Shown: positions 36,636-46,878, counted from the first letter of the stretch. The stretch: 64,000 nt of DNA from Bog-473 sp963840435 (GCA_963840435.1 CAWIYY010000012.1:930001-994000); one strand, 5' to 3'. The notes: generated by a model from the letters alone, not told the origin. Program-made: numbers and translations.

Positions 36636-37712
36636 ATGAACCCGCCCGCAGACACCGCGTCCAACGCCGATTCCGCCGCCAGCGACGACGGCACCCTCAA
36701 CGCGCGCCGGGCCGCCATCCTCGAGGCGGTGGTGACCGAGTACATCGGCACGGCCGAGCCGGTCGGCTCCTCCCACGTGGCCAACGCACCGGGGGTGCAG
36801 GTCTCCTCGGCCACCGTGCGCTCCGAAATGGTCGCCCTCGAGCGCGAGGGCTACCTGGTGCAGCCGCACACCAGCGCCGGTCGCATCCCGACCGACAAGG
36901 GCTACCGCTTCTTCGTCGACAACCTCACGCCTCCGGGCATCCTCGGCCCCGCCCAGCGCCGCCTGGTGAGCGAGTTCTTCGCCACCGTGCACGGGGAGAT
37001 GGAGACCATGCTCGAGCGGACCACCGGCCTGCTCTCCGACATGACGTCCTACGCCTCGGTGGTGGTCGGCCCCTCGCACGAGCGGGCGACCATCCGCTCG
37101 GTGCAGCTGGTCAGCCTGGCCCCGTTGCACGTGCTGTTGGTGGTCGTCCTCTCCGACGGCGCGGTGGAGAAGCGGACCATGGAGCTGGCTTCGGAGCCGT
37201 CGGCCGAGGAACTGGCCCGAGCGGGCGAGCTGCTGGCGGACGACCTGATCGGGCGGACCCTGTCCGGTGGCTGCCGGCTGGCCCCGGCCGGCTCCCCGTC
37301 GCTGGACGGGCTGCTGGCCGAGGCGGCGGCGGCCTTCGAGTCGCTCGAGGAGGGGACCGATGCGGACCAGGTCTTCGTGGGCGGTCCGGCCCGGCTGGCC
37401 GAGTCATTCGAGGCGGTGGAGACCGTGCGCTCGGTGCTGAGCATCCTCGAGCAGCAGGTCCTGGTGGTGACCCTGCTGCGCGACGTCCTCGACAGCGGCC
37501 TGACGGTGGCCATCGGGACCGAGCACGGGTTCGAGCCACTCTCGTCGTGCGCCGTGGTGGTGGCGCCGCTGTCGATCGAGGGGCAGGACCTCGGTGTGGT
37601 CGGGCTGCTCGGCCCCACCCGCATGGACTACCCGCGCGCCCTGGCCGCAGCTCACGTGGTGAGCGAACGCCTGGGCCAGCGGATCGGAGGAGGACACGAT
37701 GGCCGGCGCTGA
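36636..37712 (+). CDS. hrcA: heat-inducible transcription repressor HrcA
   Basis: 358 residues. The N-terminal winged helix (about 20-90: RAAILEAVVTEYIGTAEPVGS, then SSATVRSEMVALEREGYLVQPHTSAGRIPTDKGYRFFVD split by a turn) is textbook HrcA. A GAF-like dimerisation domain follows. ATG 36636 was chosen over an upstream ATG because the CIRCE element lies between them. The end overlaps dnaJ by 14 bases. Confidence 0.95.
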   Translation: MNPPADTASNADSAASDDGTLNARRAAILEAVVTEYIGTAEPVGSSHVANAPGVQVSSATVRSEMVALEREGYLVQPHTSAGRIPTDKGYRFFVDNLTPPGILGPAQRRLVSEFFATVHGEMETMLERTTGLLSDMTSYASVVVGPSHERATIRSVQLVSLAPLHVLLVVVLSDGAVEKRTMELASEPSAEELARAGELLADDLIGRTLSGGCRLAPAGSPSLDGLLAEAAAAFESLEEGTDADQVFVGGPARLAESFEAVETVRSVLSILEQQVLVVTLLRDVLDSGLTVAIGTEHGFEPLSSCAVVVAPLSIEGQDLGVVGLLGPTRMDYPRALAAAHVVSERLGQRIGGGHDGRR

Positions 37713-38844
37713 CATCGGCGACCTCTACGAGCTCCTGGGCGTGCGCAACGACGCCTCGGACGACGAGATCAAGAAGGCCTACCGGGCCCGGGCCCGCGAG
37801 CTGCACCCCGACACCGGGCACGGCAGCCCCGAGGCCGAGGCCCGCTTCAAGGAGGTCAGTGTCGCCTACGAGGTGCTGCGCGACCCCGAGCGCCGGGCCC
37901 GCTACGACCGCTACGGGCCTGAAGGCGTGTTCGGCGCGTCGGCCGGCGGCGGCATGGGCGGCTTCGGCTTCGAGGGCGGGCTGGGCGACATCTTCGAGGC
38001 CTTCTTCGGGTCCATGGCCGGTGCCGGGTCACGCCGGCGCGGCCCCCAGCAGGGGTCCGACGCCGAGGTGCGCCTCGGCCTCGAGTTCGCCGACGCGGTC
38101 TTCGGCAGCCGTAAGGAGATCTCGGTCCGCCTCCCCGTCTCGTGCACGGCCTGCGCCGGCATGGGCACGGCGCCGGGCACCAGCGCGGTCACCTGCGCGG
38201 ACTGCCAGGGCGCGGGCGAGCTGCGCCGGGTGCGCCAGTCGCTCCTGGGCCAGGTCGTGACCAGCGTGGCCTGTTCGCGCTGCTCGGGCTCGGGCGAGAT
38301 GATTCCGCACCCGTGCCCGGAGTGCCGGGGCGAGGGCCGGCGCATCGAGGACACCACATTCACCGTCGAGGTGCCGGCCGGGGTGGAGGACGGCTCGACG
38401 CTGCGCCTGGCCGAGCGCGGGGCGGCCGGGCAGCGGGGCGGCCCCAGCGGCTCGCTCTTCGTGCACCTGGCCGTGACGCCCGACCCGCGCTTCGAGCGCC
38501 GGGGCGACGACCTGCACACCATGCTGACGGTGAGCGTGGCCCAGGCCGCGTTGGGCGCCGAGGCGCAGGTCCAGTCGCTCGACGCCAGCCACGCCTACGC
38601 CATGGCCCCGGGAACCCAGACCGGCCACATCGAGCGCATCCGGGGGGCCGGCGTGCCCCACCTGCGCGGCCGGGGCCGGGGCGACCTCTTCGTCCACGTC
38701 GCGGTGCAGACGCCGACCGGGCTCACTCCCGAGCAAGACCAGCTGCTGCGCCAGTTCGCCGCCCTGCGGGGCGAGGACGTGGCGCCCCCCGGCGGCGGGG
38801 GCGGCGACGGCGTGTTCTCGCGCCTCCGTTCGGCCTTTGGCTAG
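37699..38844 (+). CDS. dnaJ: chaperone protein DnaJ
   Basis: 381 residues. The J domain has HPD at 36-38, which stimulates DnaK's ATPase. A Gly/Phe-rich stretch (GGGMGGFGFEGGLGD) follows, then four zinc-binding repeats (CTACAGMG, CADCQGAG, CSRCSGSG, CPECRGEG) and the C-terminal substrate-binding domains. It is of the DnaJ2 type that accompanies hrcA in actinobacteria. It overlaps hrcA, and the next gene starts within its last codons. Confidence 0.95.
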   Translation: MAGADIGDLYELLGVRNDASDDEIKKAYRARARELHPDTGHGSPEAEARFKEVSVAYEVLRDPERRARYDRYGPEGVFGASAGGGMGGFGFEGGLGDIFEAFFGSMAGAGSRRRGPQQGSDAEVRLGLEFADAVFGSRKEISVRLPVSCTACAGMGTAPGTSAVTCADCQGAGELRRVRQSLLGQVVTSVACSRCSGSGEMIPHPCPECRGEGRRIEDTTFTVEVPAGVEDGSTLRLAERGAAGQRGGPSGSLFVHLAVTPDPRFERRGDDLHTMLTVSVAQAALGAEAQVQSLDASHAYAMAPGTQTGHIERIRGAGVPHLRGRGRGDLFVHVAVQTPTGLTPEQDQLLRQFAALRGEDVAPPGGGGGDGVFSRLRSAFG

Positions 38845-39607
38845 CGCTCCCCTGGGGTACGCCGGCGTGGCGGCCCGGGCCGCCGCCACGGCGCAGGTCT
38901 TCGTGGCCGATCCCGCCGCGCCCGAGCTCGCCGAGGCGGACGTGCACCACCTGGCCCGGGTCCTGCGCCTGCGCGCCGGTGAGGAGGTCGTCGTCTCCGA
39001 CGGCCGCGGGCGCTGGGCCCGCACCCTCTGGCGGGGCGACGGCGTCGAGCCGCTCTCCGGCGCGGCCGGGGTGGGCGGAGACGGGTCGGTGCAAGTGGAG
39101 CCGGCGGTCGGGCCGGCGCTCACCGTGGCCTTCGCGCCGACCAAGGGCGAGCGCCCCGAGTGGGTGGTGCAGAAGCTGACCGAGCTCGGGATCGATCGCA
39201 TCGTGCCGCTGCGCAGCGAGCGCAGCATGGTGCGCTGGACCGGCCAGCGCGGCCAGGCCACCGTCGAGCGCCTGCGCCGGGTGGCCCGGGAGGCCGCGTC
39301 GCAGTGCCGGCGGGTCTGGCTGCCCGAGGTGGTCGAGACCGTCGCCTTCAGGGACCTGGCCACGCTGGGTGCGCCGGGCCAGGTGGCGCTGGCCCAGCTC
39401 AGCGGGGACCGGCCCACCCTGGACCAGCGGGTGGTGGCCGTCGGGCCCGAAGGCGGGTGGAGCACCGACGAACTGGGTTCGGGCCTGCCCACGGTCGGAT
39501 TCGGCTTGAGCGTGCTGCGGGCCGAGACGGCGGCGGTGACCGCGGGGGCGCTCATGGCCTCGCTGCGGACGGGTACCGTTGCCCCAGTGGGAGGAACGCC
39601 ACAGTGA
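38837..39607 (+). CDS. rsmE: 16S rRNA m3U1498 methyltransferase
   Basis: 256 residues from TTG 38837, which overlaps the dnaJ end by 8 bases; GTG 38870 is a later alternative. The N-terminal PUA-like domain (DVHHLARVLRLRAGEEVVVSD) leads to the SPOUT methyltransferase with FAPTKGERPEWVVQKLTELG, AVGPEGGWSTDE and LSVLRAETAAVTA knot motifs. RsmE methylates U1498 of 16S rRNA. Confidence 0.93.
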   Translation: MASAPLGYAGVAARAAATAQVFVADPAAPELAEADVHHLARVLRLRAGEEVVVSDGRGRWARTLWRGDGVEPLSGAAGVGGDGSVQVEPAVGPALTVAFAPTKGERPEWVVQKLTELGIDRIVPLRSERSMVRWTGQRGQATVERLRRVAREAASQCRRVWLPEVVETVAFRDLATLGAPGQVALAQLSGDRPTLDQRVVAVGPEGGWSTDELGSGLPTVGFGLSVLRAETAAVTAGALMASLRTGTVAPVGGTPQ

Positions 39608-39626
39608 CCCGAGGGCGGGACGGTGC

Positions 39627-39986
39627 ATGAGCGACGCGGACTGCATCTTCTGCAACATCGTGTCGGGCGCGCTGCCGGCGGACATCGTCTACGAGACCGA
39701 GAACACCATCGCGTTCAAGGACATCGTTCCGGCCGCCGACCTGCACGTGCTGGTGATCCCGCGCCGGCACATCGCCGACGCCTCGGTGGTGACGGCCGAG
39801 GACGGGCCGCTGCTGGCCGAGATGCTCATGGCGGCGCGCGGCGTGGCCGACCAGGCCGGTCTGGCCACGCCCGAGCGGGGCTACCGGCTGATCTTCAACG
39901 TCGGGCCCGATTCCCAGAACTCGGTGCCGCACCTGCACCTGCACGTGCTGGGCGGGAACCTGTCGGGCCACCTGGCCGCGGAGTGA
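39627..39986 (+). CDS. HIT-family protein
   Basis: 119 residues. It starts with CIFCNIVSGALPADIVYE and ends in the histidine triad HLHLHVLGG, as in HinT-type nucleotide phosphoramidate hydrolases. It lies 20 bases after rsmE and 7 before phoH in the conserved dnaJ-rsmE-HIT-phoH-ybeY order. Confidence 0.93.
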   Translation: MSDADCIFCNIVSGALPADIVYETENTIAFKDIVPAADLHVLVIPRRHIADASVVTAEDGPLLAEMLMAARGVADQAGLATPERGYRLIFNVGPDSQNSVPHLHLHVLGGNLSGHLAAE

Positions 39987-39993
39987 CGGCCCC

Positions 39994-40974
39994 ATGACCG
40001 ACGGCCCCGTGACGACCACCGTGCGCGCCGAGTGCTACGTGCCCGGCAACCATCTGATGGCCGGACTGCTCGGCACCCGCGACGAGCACCTGCGCCAGAT
40101 TGAGCGGGCCTTCCCCGACGAGCAGATCTCGGTGCAGGGCAACCGCATCGCGGTCGAGGGACCGGCGGCCGAGCTGGTGGTCCAGCTCTTCGAGGAGCTG
40201 ATCCTCCTGGTGCAGGCGGGCAAGGACCTCGACTCCTCGACGCTGGCACGCACCATCGACATGGTGCGTGAGGACATCCGGCCGAGCGAGGTGCTTCGTT
40301 CGGAGGTGGTGCGGGCGGCCGGGGGCAAGACGGTGCGCCCCAACACGGCCGGGCAGAAGCGCTACGTGGACGCCATCAGCCAGAACATCATCACCTTCGG
40401 CATCGGCCCGGCGGGGACGGGCAAGTCGTATCTCGCGGTGGCCCAGGCCGTGCACGCGCTCCAGTCGCGCCAGGTGACGCGGATCATCCTGACCCGCCCG
40501 GCCGTCGAAGCGGGGGAGCGGCTCGGCTTCCTGCCCGGCGACCTGATGGCCAAGGTCGACCCCTACCTGCGCCCGCTCTACGACGCGCTCTACGACCTGC
40601 TCGAGCCCGAAGGGGCGCAGCGGATGCTGGACCGGGGGACGATTGAGGTGGCGCCGCTCGCCTTCATGCGCGGCCGCACGCTCAACAGCTCGTTCATCAT
40701 CCTCGACGAGGCGCAGAACACGACGCCCGAGCAGATGAAGATGTTCCTCACCCGCATCGGCTTCGGCTCCAAGTGCGTGGTCACCGGCGACGTGACCCAG
40801 ATCGACGTGCCCGGCGGCCGCTCGGGCCTGATCGGCCTGGAACCGGTGCTGGGCGGCATCGACGACGTGGCGTTCGTGCACCTGACCCGCCGGGACGTCG
40901 TCCGTCACAAAATCGTGGCGGACATCGTCGACGCCTACGAGGTGGCAGAAGGGCGGGCGGGTCTGCCCCAGTGA
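39994..40974 (+). CDS. phoH: PhoH-family ATPase
   Basis: 326 residues. A KH-like N-terminal region is followed by the PhoH P-loop domain: Walker A GIGPAGTGKSYLAVA, ILTRPAVEAGERLGFLPGDL, and Walker B FIILDEAQNTTPEQMK, with the CVVTGDVTQIDVP sensor. PhoH proteins are ATPases probably acting on RNA; the position next to ybeY supports a role in RNA maturation. Confidence 0.95.
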   Translation: MTDGPVTTTVRAECYVPGNHLMAGLLGTRDEHLRQIERAFPDEQISVQGNRIAVEGPAAELVVQLFEELILLVQAGKDLDSSTLARTIDMVREDIRPSEVLRSEVVRAAGGKTVRPNTAGQKRYVDAISQNIITFGIGPAGTGKSYLAVAQAVHALQSRQVTRIILTRPAVEAGERLGFLPGDLMAKVDPYLRPLYDALYDLLEPEGAQRMLDRGTIEVAPLAFMRGRTLNSSFIILDEAQNTTPEQMKMFLTRIGFGSKCVVTGDVTQIDVPGGRSGLIGLEPVLGGIDDVAFVHLTRRDVVRHKIVADIVDAYEVAEGRAGLPQ

Positions 40975-41480
40975 CCATCGACGTGTTCGCCGCCGACGAG
41001 CAGCAGGCGCATCCGATGGACGTGGCGCGCTGGGCCGAGCTGGCGCGCCAGGTGCTCACGGCTCGCGGGGTGAAGGGCGAGACCGAGGTCTCGCTCCTCT
41101 TCGTCGACGAGGACGCCATCGCCCAGCTCAACGAGCAGTTCCTGGGCAAGAAGGGGCCCACCGACGTGCTCTCGTTCCCCATCGAGGACGAGCCGGGGCC
41201 GACGGGCCGCTCGCCCGACTTCGGCGGCACCGGCCCGGGCACCATGGCCGAGCAGGGCACGCTCACCCTGCTCGGTGACGTGGTCATCTGCCCCTCGGTG
41301 GCCGCGGTCAACGCGGCCGAGCACGAGGTGACGCTCGAGGACGAGGTGGCCCTGCTCGTGGTGCACGGGCTGCTCCACCTGCTCGGCCTGGACCACGAGA
41401 AGGACGACGAGGCCGAGCGCATGGAGGCGTTGGAGCAGCAGCTGCTCGACCGCTTCTACCGGGTGGGTAAACGGGCGTGA
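40971..41480 (+). CDS. ybeY: endoribonuclease YbeY
   Basis: 169 residues. The zinc site HGLLHLLGLDHE is complete, and the upstream VLSFPIED and TLTLLGDVVIC blocks are conserved. There is a Gly/Pro-rich insert between them. YbeY takes part in 16S rRNA 3'-end maturation and ribosome quality control. GTG 40971 overlaps the phoH stop (GTGA), and its own stop overlaps the next gene. Confidence 0.95.
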   Translation: MTIDVFAADEQQAHPMDVARWAELARQVLTARGVKGETEVSLLFVDEDAIAQLNEQFLGKKGPTDVLSFPIEDEPGPTGRSPDFGGTGPGTMAEQGTLTLLGDVVICPSVAAVNAAEHEVTLEDEVALLVVHGLLHLLGLDHEKDDEAERMEALEQQLLDRFYRVGKRA

Positions 41481-42859
41481 GCGCGGCGGGGGTGCCCTCC
41501 TTCTTGGCCACGACGGGCTTCAAGGTCGAGGACGTCATCCTCATCGTCATCATCGCCGTGCTGCTCGGTGCCTCGGGCGTCCTGGCCATGGCCGAGACGA
41601 GCCTGGTGCGTACCAGCAAGATCAAGGCCAAGTCCCTGGTCGACGACAAGCGTCACGGGGCGCGCACGCTGGCCAAGCTGGTCGAGAACCCTTCCAACTT
41701 CCTCAACCCCATTCTGCTGCTGGTGCTGGTCTGCCAGCTGGTGTCGGCCACCCTGGTCGGCATCGTGACCGAGGACGTCTTCGGCCCCTGGGGCGTCGTC
41801 CTCGGCATCGTCTTCGAAGTGGTGGTGATCTTCGTCTTCTTCGAGGCGGTGCCGAAGAACTGGGCCGTCATGAATCCCGACCGCGCCGCGCTGCTCAGCG
41901 CGCCGCTGGTCAGCGCGGTGATCCGCTTCCCGCCCATCCGGTTGCTCTCGAGGCTGCTCAACGGGCTGGCCAACCGCATCATCGGCGCGGGGGACGAGGG
42001 AAGCCAGGAACTGACCCACTCCTACATCACCGACTCCGAGCTCAAGGCCATGGCCGACGTGGCCCACGAGGAGAACGTGATCGAGAAGGAGGAGCGGACC
42101 TTCATCCACTCCATCATCGACTTCGGCGACACGGTGGCCCGCGAGGTCATGACCCCGCGGCCCGACATGGTGACGGTGGAGTCCGACGCCACCGTGCACG
42201 ACGCGCTGGAGGCGGCGTTGGCGGCCGGCTACAGCCGGATCCCCGTCGAGGGTGAGGGCATCGACGACATCATCGGCATCGCCTACGCCAAGGACCTGGT
42301 GCGGGCCGAGCGGGTGGGCAAGGCGGCCCAGCCCGTGCGCGACGCCGCCCGGCCGGCCAAGTTCATCCCCGAGTCCAAGGACGTCTCGGACCTCCTGCGC
42401 GAGATGCAGGAGGAGAAGTTCCACATGGCCATCGTGGTGGACGAGTACGGCGGGACGGCCGGGCTCATCACCCTCGAGGACCTGCTCGAGGAGCTGGTGG
42501 GCGACATCGTGGACGAGTTCGACACGGAGCGCCCGACCGTCGAGCGCCTCCACGACGGCTCGGTGCTGGTCAGCGCGCTCTACTCCATGGACGACGCCGA
42601 CGATCTGCTCGGGGCCGAGCTGCCCCATGGCCCGTGGGACACCGTGGGCGGGCTCATGCTCGACCTCATGGGGCGGGTGCCCGACCCGGGCGACTCGGTG
42701 GAGGTGGACGGCTTCCGTCTCACCGCGGTCGACGTGCGGGGCCGGCGCATTGAACGGGTGCAGATCGAACCCACGGCGGAGCGGGCCGACGTCCACGCCA
42801 GGGGCAGCGGCACCAGCAACGGCGACCGGCAGAACGACGCCGCCCGCAACGGGAACTGA
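41477..42859 (+). CDS. CorC/HlyC-type membrane protein (CNNM/CBS)
   Basis: 460 residues. The N-terminal CNNM membrane domain (about 15-190) has three to four helices, including VILIVIIAVLLGASGVLAMA with the AETSL motif. A CBS pair follows at about 210-340 (REVMTPRPDMVTVE; HMAIVVDEYGGTAGLITLED), then a CorC_HlyC transporter-associated domain. The family is linked to magnesium and cobalt efflux. The start GTG overlaps ybeY, and era follows after 13 bases. Confidence 0.93.
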   Translation: MSAAGVPSFLATTGFKVEDVILIVIIAVLLGASGVLAMAETSLVRTSKIKAKSLVDDKRHGARTLAKLVENPSNFLNPILLLVLVCQLVSATLVGIVTEDVFGPWGVVLGIVFEVVVIFVFFEAVPKNWAVMNPDRAALLSAPLVSAVIRFPPIRLLSRLLNGLANRIIGAGDEGSQELTHSYITDSELKAMADVAHEENVIEKEERTFIHSIIDFGDTVAREVMTPRPDMVTVESDATVHDALEAALAAGYSRIPVEGEGIDDIIGIAYAKDLVRAERVGKAAQPVRDAARPAKFIPESKDVSDLLREMQEEKFHMAIVVDEYGGTAGLITLEDLLEELVGDIVDEFDTERPTVERLHDGSVLVSALYSMDDADDLLGAELPHGPWDTVGGLMLDLMGRVPDPGDSVEVDGFRLTAVDVRGRRIERVQIEPTAERADVHARGSGTSNGDRQNDAARNGN

Positions 42860-42872
42860 CGGCGGCTCCACA

Positions 42873-43799
42873 ATGCACTCGGGCTTCGTGGCCGTCGTGG
42901 GGCGGCCGAACGTGGGCAAGTCGACGCTGGTCAACCAGATGGTCGGCACCAAGGTGGCCATCACGTCGTCGCGGCCCAACACGACGCGGCACCGCATCCT
43001 CGGCGTCCTGCACGACCCCGAGGCCGACGCCCAGGTGGTCTTCGTCGACACGCCCGGGATCCACAAGCCCAAGACCACGCTGGGCAACCGGCTCAACGAG
43101 ACGGCGACCAGCGCGCTGAGCGAGGTCGACGTGATCATGCCGGTGGTGGACGCCACCGCGGCCATCGGGCCGGGCGACCGGACCGTGCTCGAGCGGGCCG
43201 TGCGCGAGGTGCAGCGGGCCGCGGCCGCGGCCAAGCGGGCGGACGACGACGAGGCGTCGGCGCCGCCGAGCCTGGTGGTCGTGGTCAACAAGCTGGACAA
43301 GGCGAGCAGCGACCAGACCCTCGAGCGCCTGCTCCAGGTGAAGGCCGCGGTCGACGCGCTGGGCGACGTGCCCGACGTGGAGTACTTCCCGGTCTCGGCC
43401 CGCACGGGCAAGGGGGTCGAGGCGCTGGTGGCCCACCTGGTGGGCCGGCTCGAGGAGGGGCCGCCCTTCTTCCCCGACGACGTGGTGACCGACACGCCCG
43501 AGGCCCTGTGGGTGGCCGAGCTGGTGCGCGAGCAGCTGCTGGCCAAGACCCGCGACGAGCTGCCGCACGCCATCACCTGCCGGGTCACCGAGTGGGAGTG
43601 GCCCCACATCCGGGTCGAGATCATCGTCGAGCGCGACTCGCAGAAGGCCATCGTCATCGGCAAGGGGGGCGAGGTGCTCAAGGCGGTCGGGATCGCCGTG
43701 CGCGAGGCGCTGCCCGAAGGGACCTACCTCGACCTCCACGTCAAGGTGGAGCGGCGCTGGCAGAACCGGGCCGAGATGCTGGACCGCCTGGGTTACTGA
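42873..43799 (+). CDS. era: GTPase Era
   Basis: 308 residues. G1 GRPNVGKSTLVN, G2 TTRHRILGV, G3 DTPGIHKP and G4 NKLDK are present. The KH domain at the C-terminus has IVERDSQKAIVIGKGGEVLK. Era binds the 3' end of 16S rRNA and helps 30S assembly. An Ala/Asp-rich insert (AAAAAKRADDDEASAPP) precedes G4. Last gene of the lepA-to-era string. Confidence 0.96.
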   Translation: MHSGFVAVVGRPNVGKSTLVNQMVGTKVAITSSRPNTTRHRILGVLHDPEADAQVVFVDTPGIHKPKTTLGNRLNETATSALSEVDVIMPVVDATAAIGPGDRTVLERAVREVQRAAAAAKRADDDEASAPPSLVVVVNKLDKASSDQTLERLLQVKAAVDALGDVPDVEYFPVSARTGKGVEALVAHLVGRLEEGPPFFPDDVVTDTPEALWVAELVREQLLAKTRDELPHAITCRVTEWEWPHIRVEIIVERDSQKAIVIGKGGEVLKAVGIAVREALPEGTYLDLHVKVERRWQNRAEMLDRLGY

Positions 43800-43983
43800 A
43801 GCCTGGGCGGGCGCCGGAGGGAGGACGGAACGAGGTGACGGGGAACACGGAGCTGGCTCGGCCGTGGATGTCCGGGCCGGGGACAGTTCACTGCGGTCAT
43901 GGCAACGTGCACGTCGTCTGGACTGTGCGACGCCCGGCGACACTCTCCCTGTTCGCGCACGTCTGTTGGGCGAATCGGGACGC

Positions 43984-46115
43984 TCAGTGCGCGTCGCCCT
44001 CGAGCGCCCGGCGCAGGAACGCCTCGACCTCGTCGGGGTCGACCGAGCGGCGCATTGGTGGCAGCGTCGACAGCAGCACCCCGCGGTACGACGCGGTGGC
44101 CAGGCGCGGGTCGAGCACCGCCACCACGCCCCGGTCCTCCGCCGTGCGGATGAGCCGGCCCGCACCCTGGGCCAGCATGGTGGCGGCCCGGGGCAGGTCG
44201 ACCAGCTGGAAGGCCCGCCCGCCGGCCCGGTCCCGCCGGGCCTGGAGCAAGGGGTCGTCGGGGCGGGGGAAGGGCAGCCGGTCGATGGTGACCAGCGAGA
44301 GGGCTCGGCCCGGGATGTCGACCCCCTGCCAGAACCCGAGGGTGGCGAAGAGGCACGAGGTCTCGTCCCGGGCGAACTGCTCGAGCAGGCGGGCCTTGGG
44401 CAGGTCGCCCTGGAGCAGCACGGTGTAGGGCAGCTCGGGCACCAGCGCCTCGGCCGCCGCCTCGGTGGCCCGTCGGCTGGTGAAGAGGGCCAGGGTGCGC
44501 CCGCCGGCAAACCCGATGAGCCGGCCCAGCTCCTCGAAGAGCGTCTCCTCCGCGCCCTCGGCCCGCCGGTCGGGCAGGTGGCGGGCCACGTAGAGCAGCG
44601 CGTGGGCCCGGTAGTCGAAGGGGCTGCCGACGTTCAGCTCCTCGGTGGCGAAGGAGTCCAACCCGACCCGCTCGACCAGCCGGGGCGGGATGGTGGCGCT
44701 GGTCAGCACCGAGGTCACCTCGCCCCAGAGCAGCCCGGCCAGCGCCGGGCCGACGTCGATGGGGGAGAGGCGCAGCCGGGCGTTGCGCCGCGTCCCGTCG
44801 ACCCAGGCCACCTGCGCGTCGGTGCGCCCGACCAGCCGCTGCAGGTCCTCGGACAGGTGGGCGGCCGCCTGCACGGTCCTCGTCTTGCGGGTGCCCCGGT
44901 CCGGATCGGCCTCGCCCCCCGCGAGCAGCGACCCCTGGCCGCCGCTGCGCCGCAGCGCGTCGGTCACCCGGCGGCTGACGTCGGCCGCCCGCACCAGCAC
45001 GTCGGAGAGCGAGCGGTCCTCGTCGGAAAGCCGCCGTCGAGCACCCGCGTGCCGATTCGGTCGATCACGAGATCACCCAGCTGCTCACCGAGATCGCCCA
45101 GGGTCTCGAGGAGGTCGCGGTCGCGCTCGTCGACCAGCCCGCGCGCCGTCGTCACCAGGGCGCGCACGCGGCCGGCCGTGACCTCGACGCCGAGGCTGGC
45201 CGTCATCACCTCTTCGAGCTCGTGCGCCTCGTCGAAGACGACGACGTCGTGCTCGGGCAGCACGACCCGCCCGCTGGCCAGATGGGCCCCGTAGAGGTGC
45301 GTGTTCACCACGACGACGTCGGCCGCGGCGGCACGGTCGCGGGCCGCCTCGGCGAAGCACTGGCCACCCGACGGGCAGTTGAAGGCGCCGGGGCACTCGC
45401 GCGGCCCCACGCTGACCATGTTCCAGGCCCGGTCGGACGGCTCGAAGCGGAGGTCGGCCCGGTCCCCGGTCTCCGACGTCTGGGCCCAGGTCACCAGGCG
45501 CCGCACCTCGTCGACCAGACCCTCGGGCGGCGCACCGTCGTCCCCGCCCGGCGGGCCACCGCCACCCCCCGGCTCGTCCTCGCCACCGGGCCGCTGGTCA
45601 CCCAGCTCCGGCTGCACGCCGCCCGAGCCCACCTCGAGCACCCGCTGGCGGCACAGATAATTGCTCCGGCCCTTCAACACGGCGTAGTCGAGCGGAGCCG
45701 GTTGCCCCAACCCGGCCTCGACCTGGGGCAGGTCCTTGCCGGCCAGCTGGTCCTGGAGCGCCTTGGTCGCCGTGGCCACGACGACCTTCTTCCCGCTGAG
45801 CGCCGCCGGCACCAGGTAGGCCAGCGACTTGCCCGTCCCCGTCCCTGCCTGCACGACGAGGTGACGCCCCGTCGCCAGCGCCTCGGCCACGGCCCGGCAC
45901 ATCTCCTGCTGCTCGGGCCGGTGCTCGCCGCCCGGCATCTGCGCCGTGATCTTGTCCAGGCCGCTCACGGCGTCGTCGCCCGACTGGCGGGCGTCGGCGG
46001 CGGACCACGCGCCGGCGGCGCCGATCACCTCGAGGTCGTCGAAGTCCTCAGCGTCGTACGGTTCGAGCCCGGCGACGCCGTCCGCCTCGGAGCCGTGCTC
46101 CGGCTCGTCCGTCAT
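43984..46115 (-). CDS. dinG: DinG-type ATP-dependent helicase (frameshifted in this sequence)
   Basis: Two frames join to about 711 residues. The first (46115 to about 45030) has Walker A VVQAGTGTGKSLAYLVP, a four-Cys iron-sulphur region (YLCRQR; CPGAFNCPSGGQC) and DEAH box VVFDEAHELEE. The second (about 45030 to 43984) has helicase domain 2 (TLALFTSRRATEAAAEALVP; FWQGVDIPGRALSLVTIDRLPFP; GAGRLIRTAEDRGVVAVLDPR). One missing base near 45030-45036 separates them. Such XPD-like helicases unwind damaged or structured DNA. All motifs survive, so I treat the break as probable sequence error. Confidence 0.88.
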
Positions 46116-46182
46116 CGTCCGGCGACGCTACCGCAGCGCTGTGGCCGCCCTGTCACCCCGGGCCGCAGCGCCGAGGGCCGCC

Positions 46183-46878
46183 TCAGGGCACCCGGTTCTG
46201 CACGTCGACCACGACCTGGGAGGCCAGCTCGTTGAACGCGTGCTCGCCGAAACCCGTCCACATGTCGACCGCCGGCTGCGGCATGTGGGCCAGCATGGCG
46301 ACGCGCTGCTCTTCGTTCATGCGTTCCCGAATGAGACCGAGAATCAGCCAGACCTTGTCCCCGTCGAAGGCGGCCAGGCCGTGCCCGGGCAGCTGGCCCC
46401 ACTCCTCCATGGAGAGGTACTGGGCGGCCAGGGGCAAGCCGAGCCGCTCCTCCTCGTCGAGGTGCTCGACCAGGTGCGTCCGCAATTCTCCGAGCGCGCC
46501 CACCACCTCCAACTGGGCCGAGTCGCCGGCGCCGGGCCAGGCGGCCAGCCACTGGCGCGCCGCCCGCAGCTTGGTCAGCGCCTCGTCGTGCTGCTCCGCC
46601 AGCTCGTCGAGCAGGCCGGCCTGGTCGGGGCAGCGCTCGCGCAGGAGCGGGAAGACCAGCTGCTCCTCGCCGTCGTGATGCGCCTCGAGGAACGACAGCA
46701 CGTTCTCGTAGTAGTTGGCCACCACGGCCAGCCGCTCGGTATCCGCCGCCGCCACCCCGCCGACGAGCGCGGGCGCCGCCCCCAGGGTGTCGCGGAAGAC
46801 GCCGTGCACGGCGTACATGTCGGAGGTGTCCGGGCGGGGCGCACCCGCAGCCGAACCGTTGGCAGGGGACTGGGTCAT
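46183..46878 (-). CDS. hemerythrin-like domain protein
   Basis: 231 residues with the hemerythrin HHE pattern of spaced His and Glu residues on four helices: AVHGVFRD, FLEAHHDGEEQLVFPLL, EQHDEALTKL and HLVEHLDEEERLGLP. It would bind a di-iron centre for oxygen or nitric oxide sensing, or for iron handling. A second helical half (about 155-231) follows. No operon partner; divergent from uppS with 95 bases between. Confidence 0.88.
   Translation of the reverse strand: MTQSPANGSAAGAPRPDTSDMYAVHGVFRDTLGAAPALVGGVAAADTERLAVVANYYENVLSFLEAHHDGEEQLVFPLLRERCPDQAGLLDELAEQHDEALTKLRAARQWLAAWPGAGDSAQLEVVGALGELRTHLVEHLDEEERLGLPLAAQYLSMEEWGQLPGHGLAAFDGDKVWLILGLIRERMNEEQRVAMLAHMPQPAVDMWTGFGEHAFNELASQVVVDVQNRVP

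Noticed and set aside
41456..43681. 741-codon open frame on the minus strand
   Set aside because: It is the antisense shadow of corC and era, both of which carry complete family motifs.
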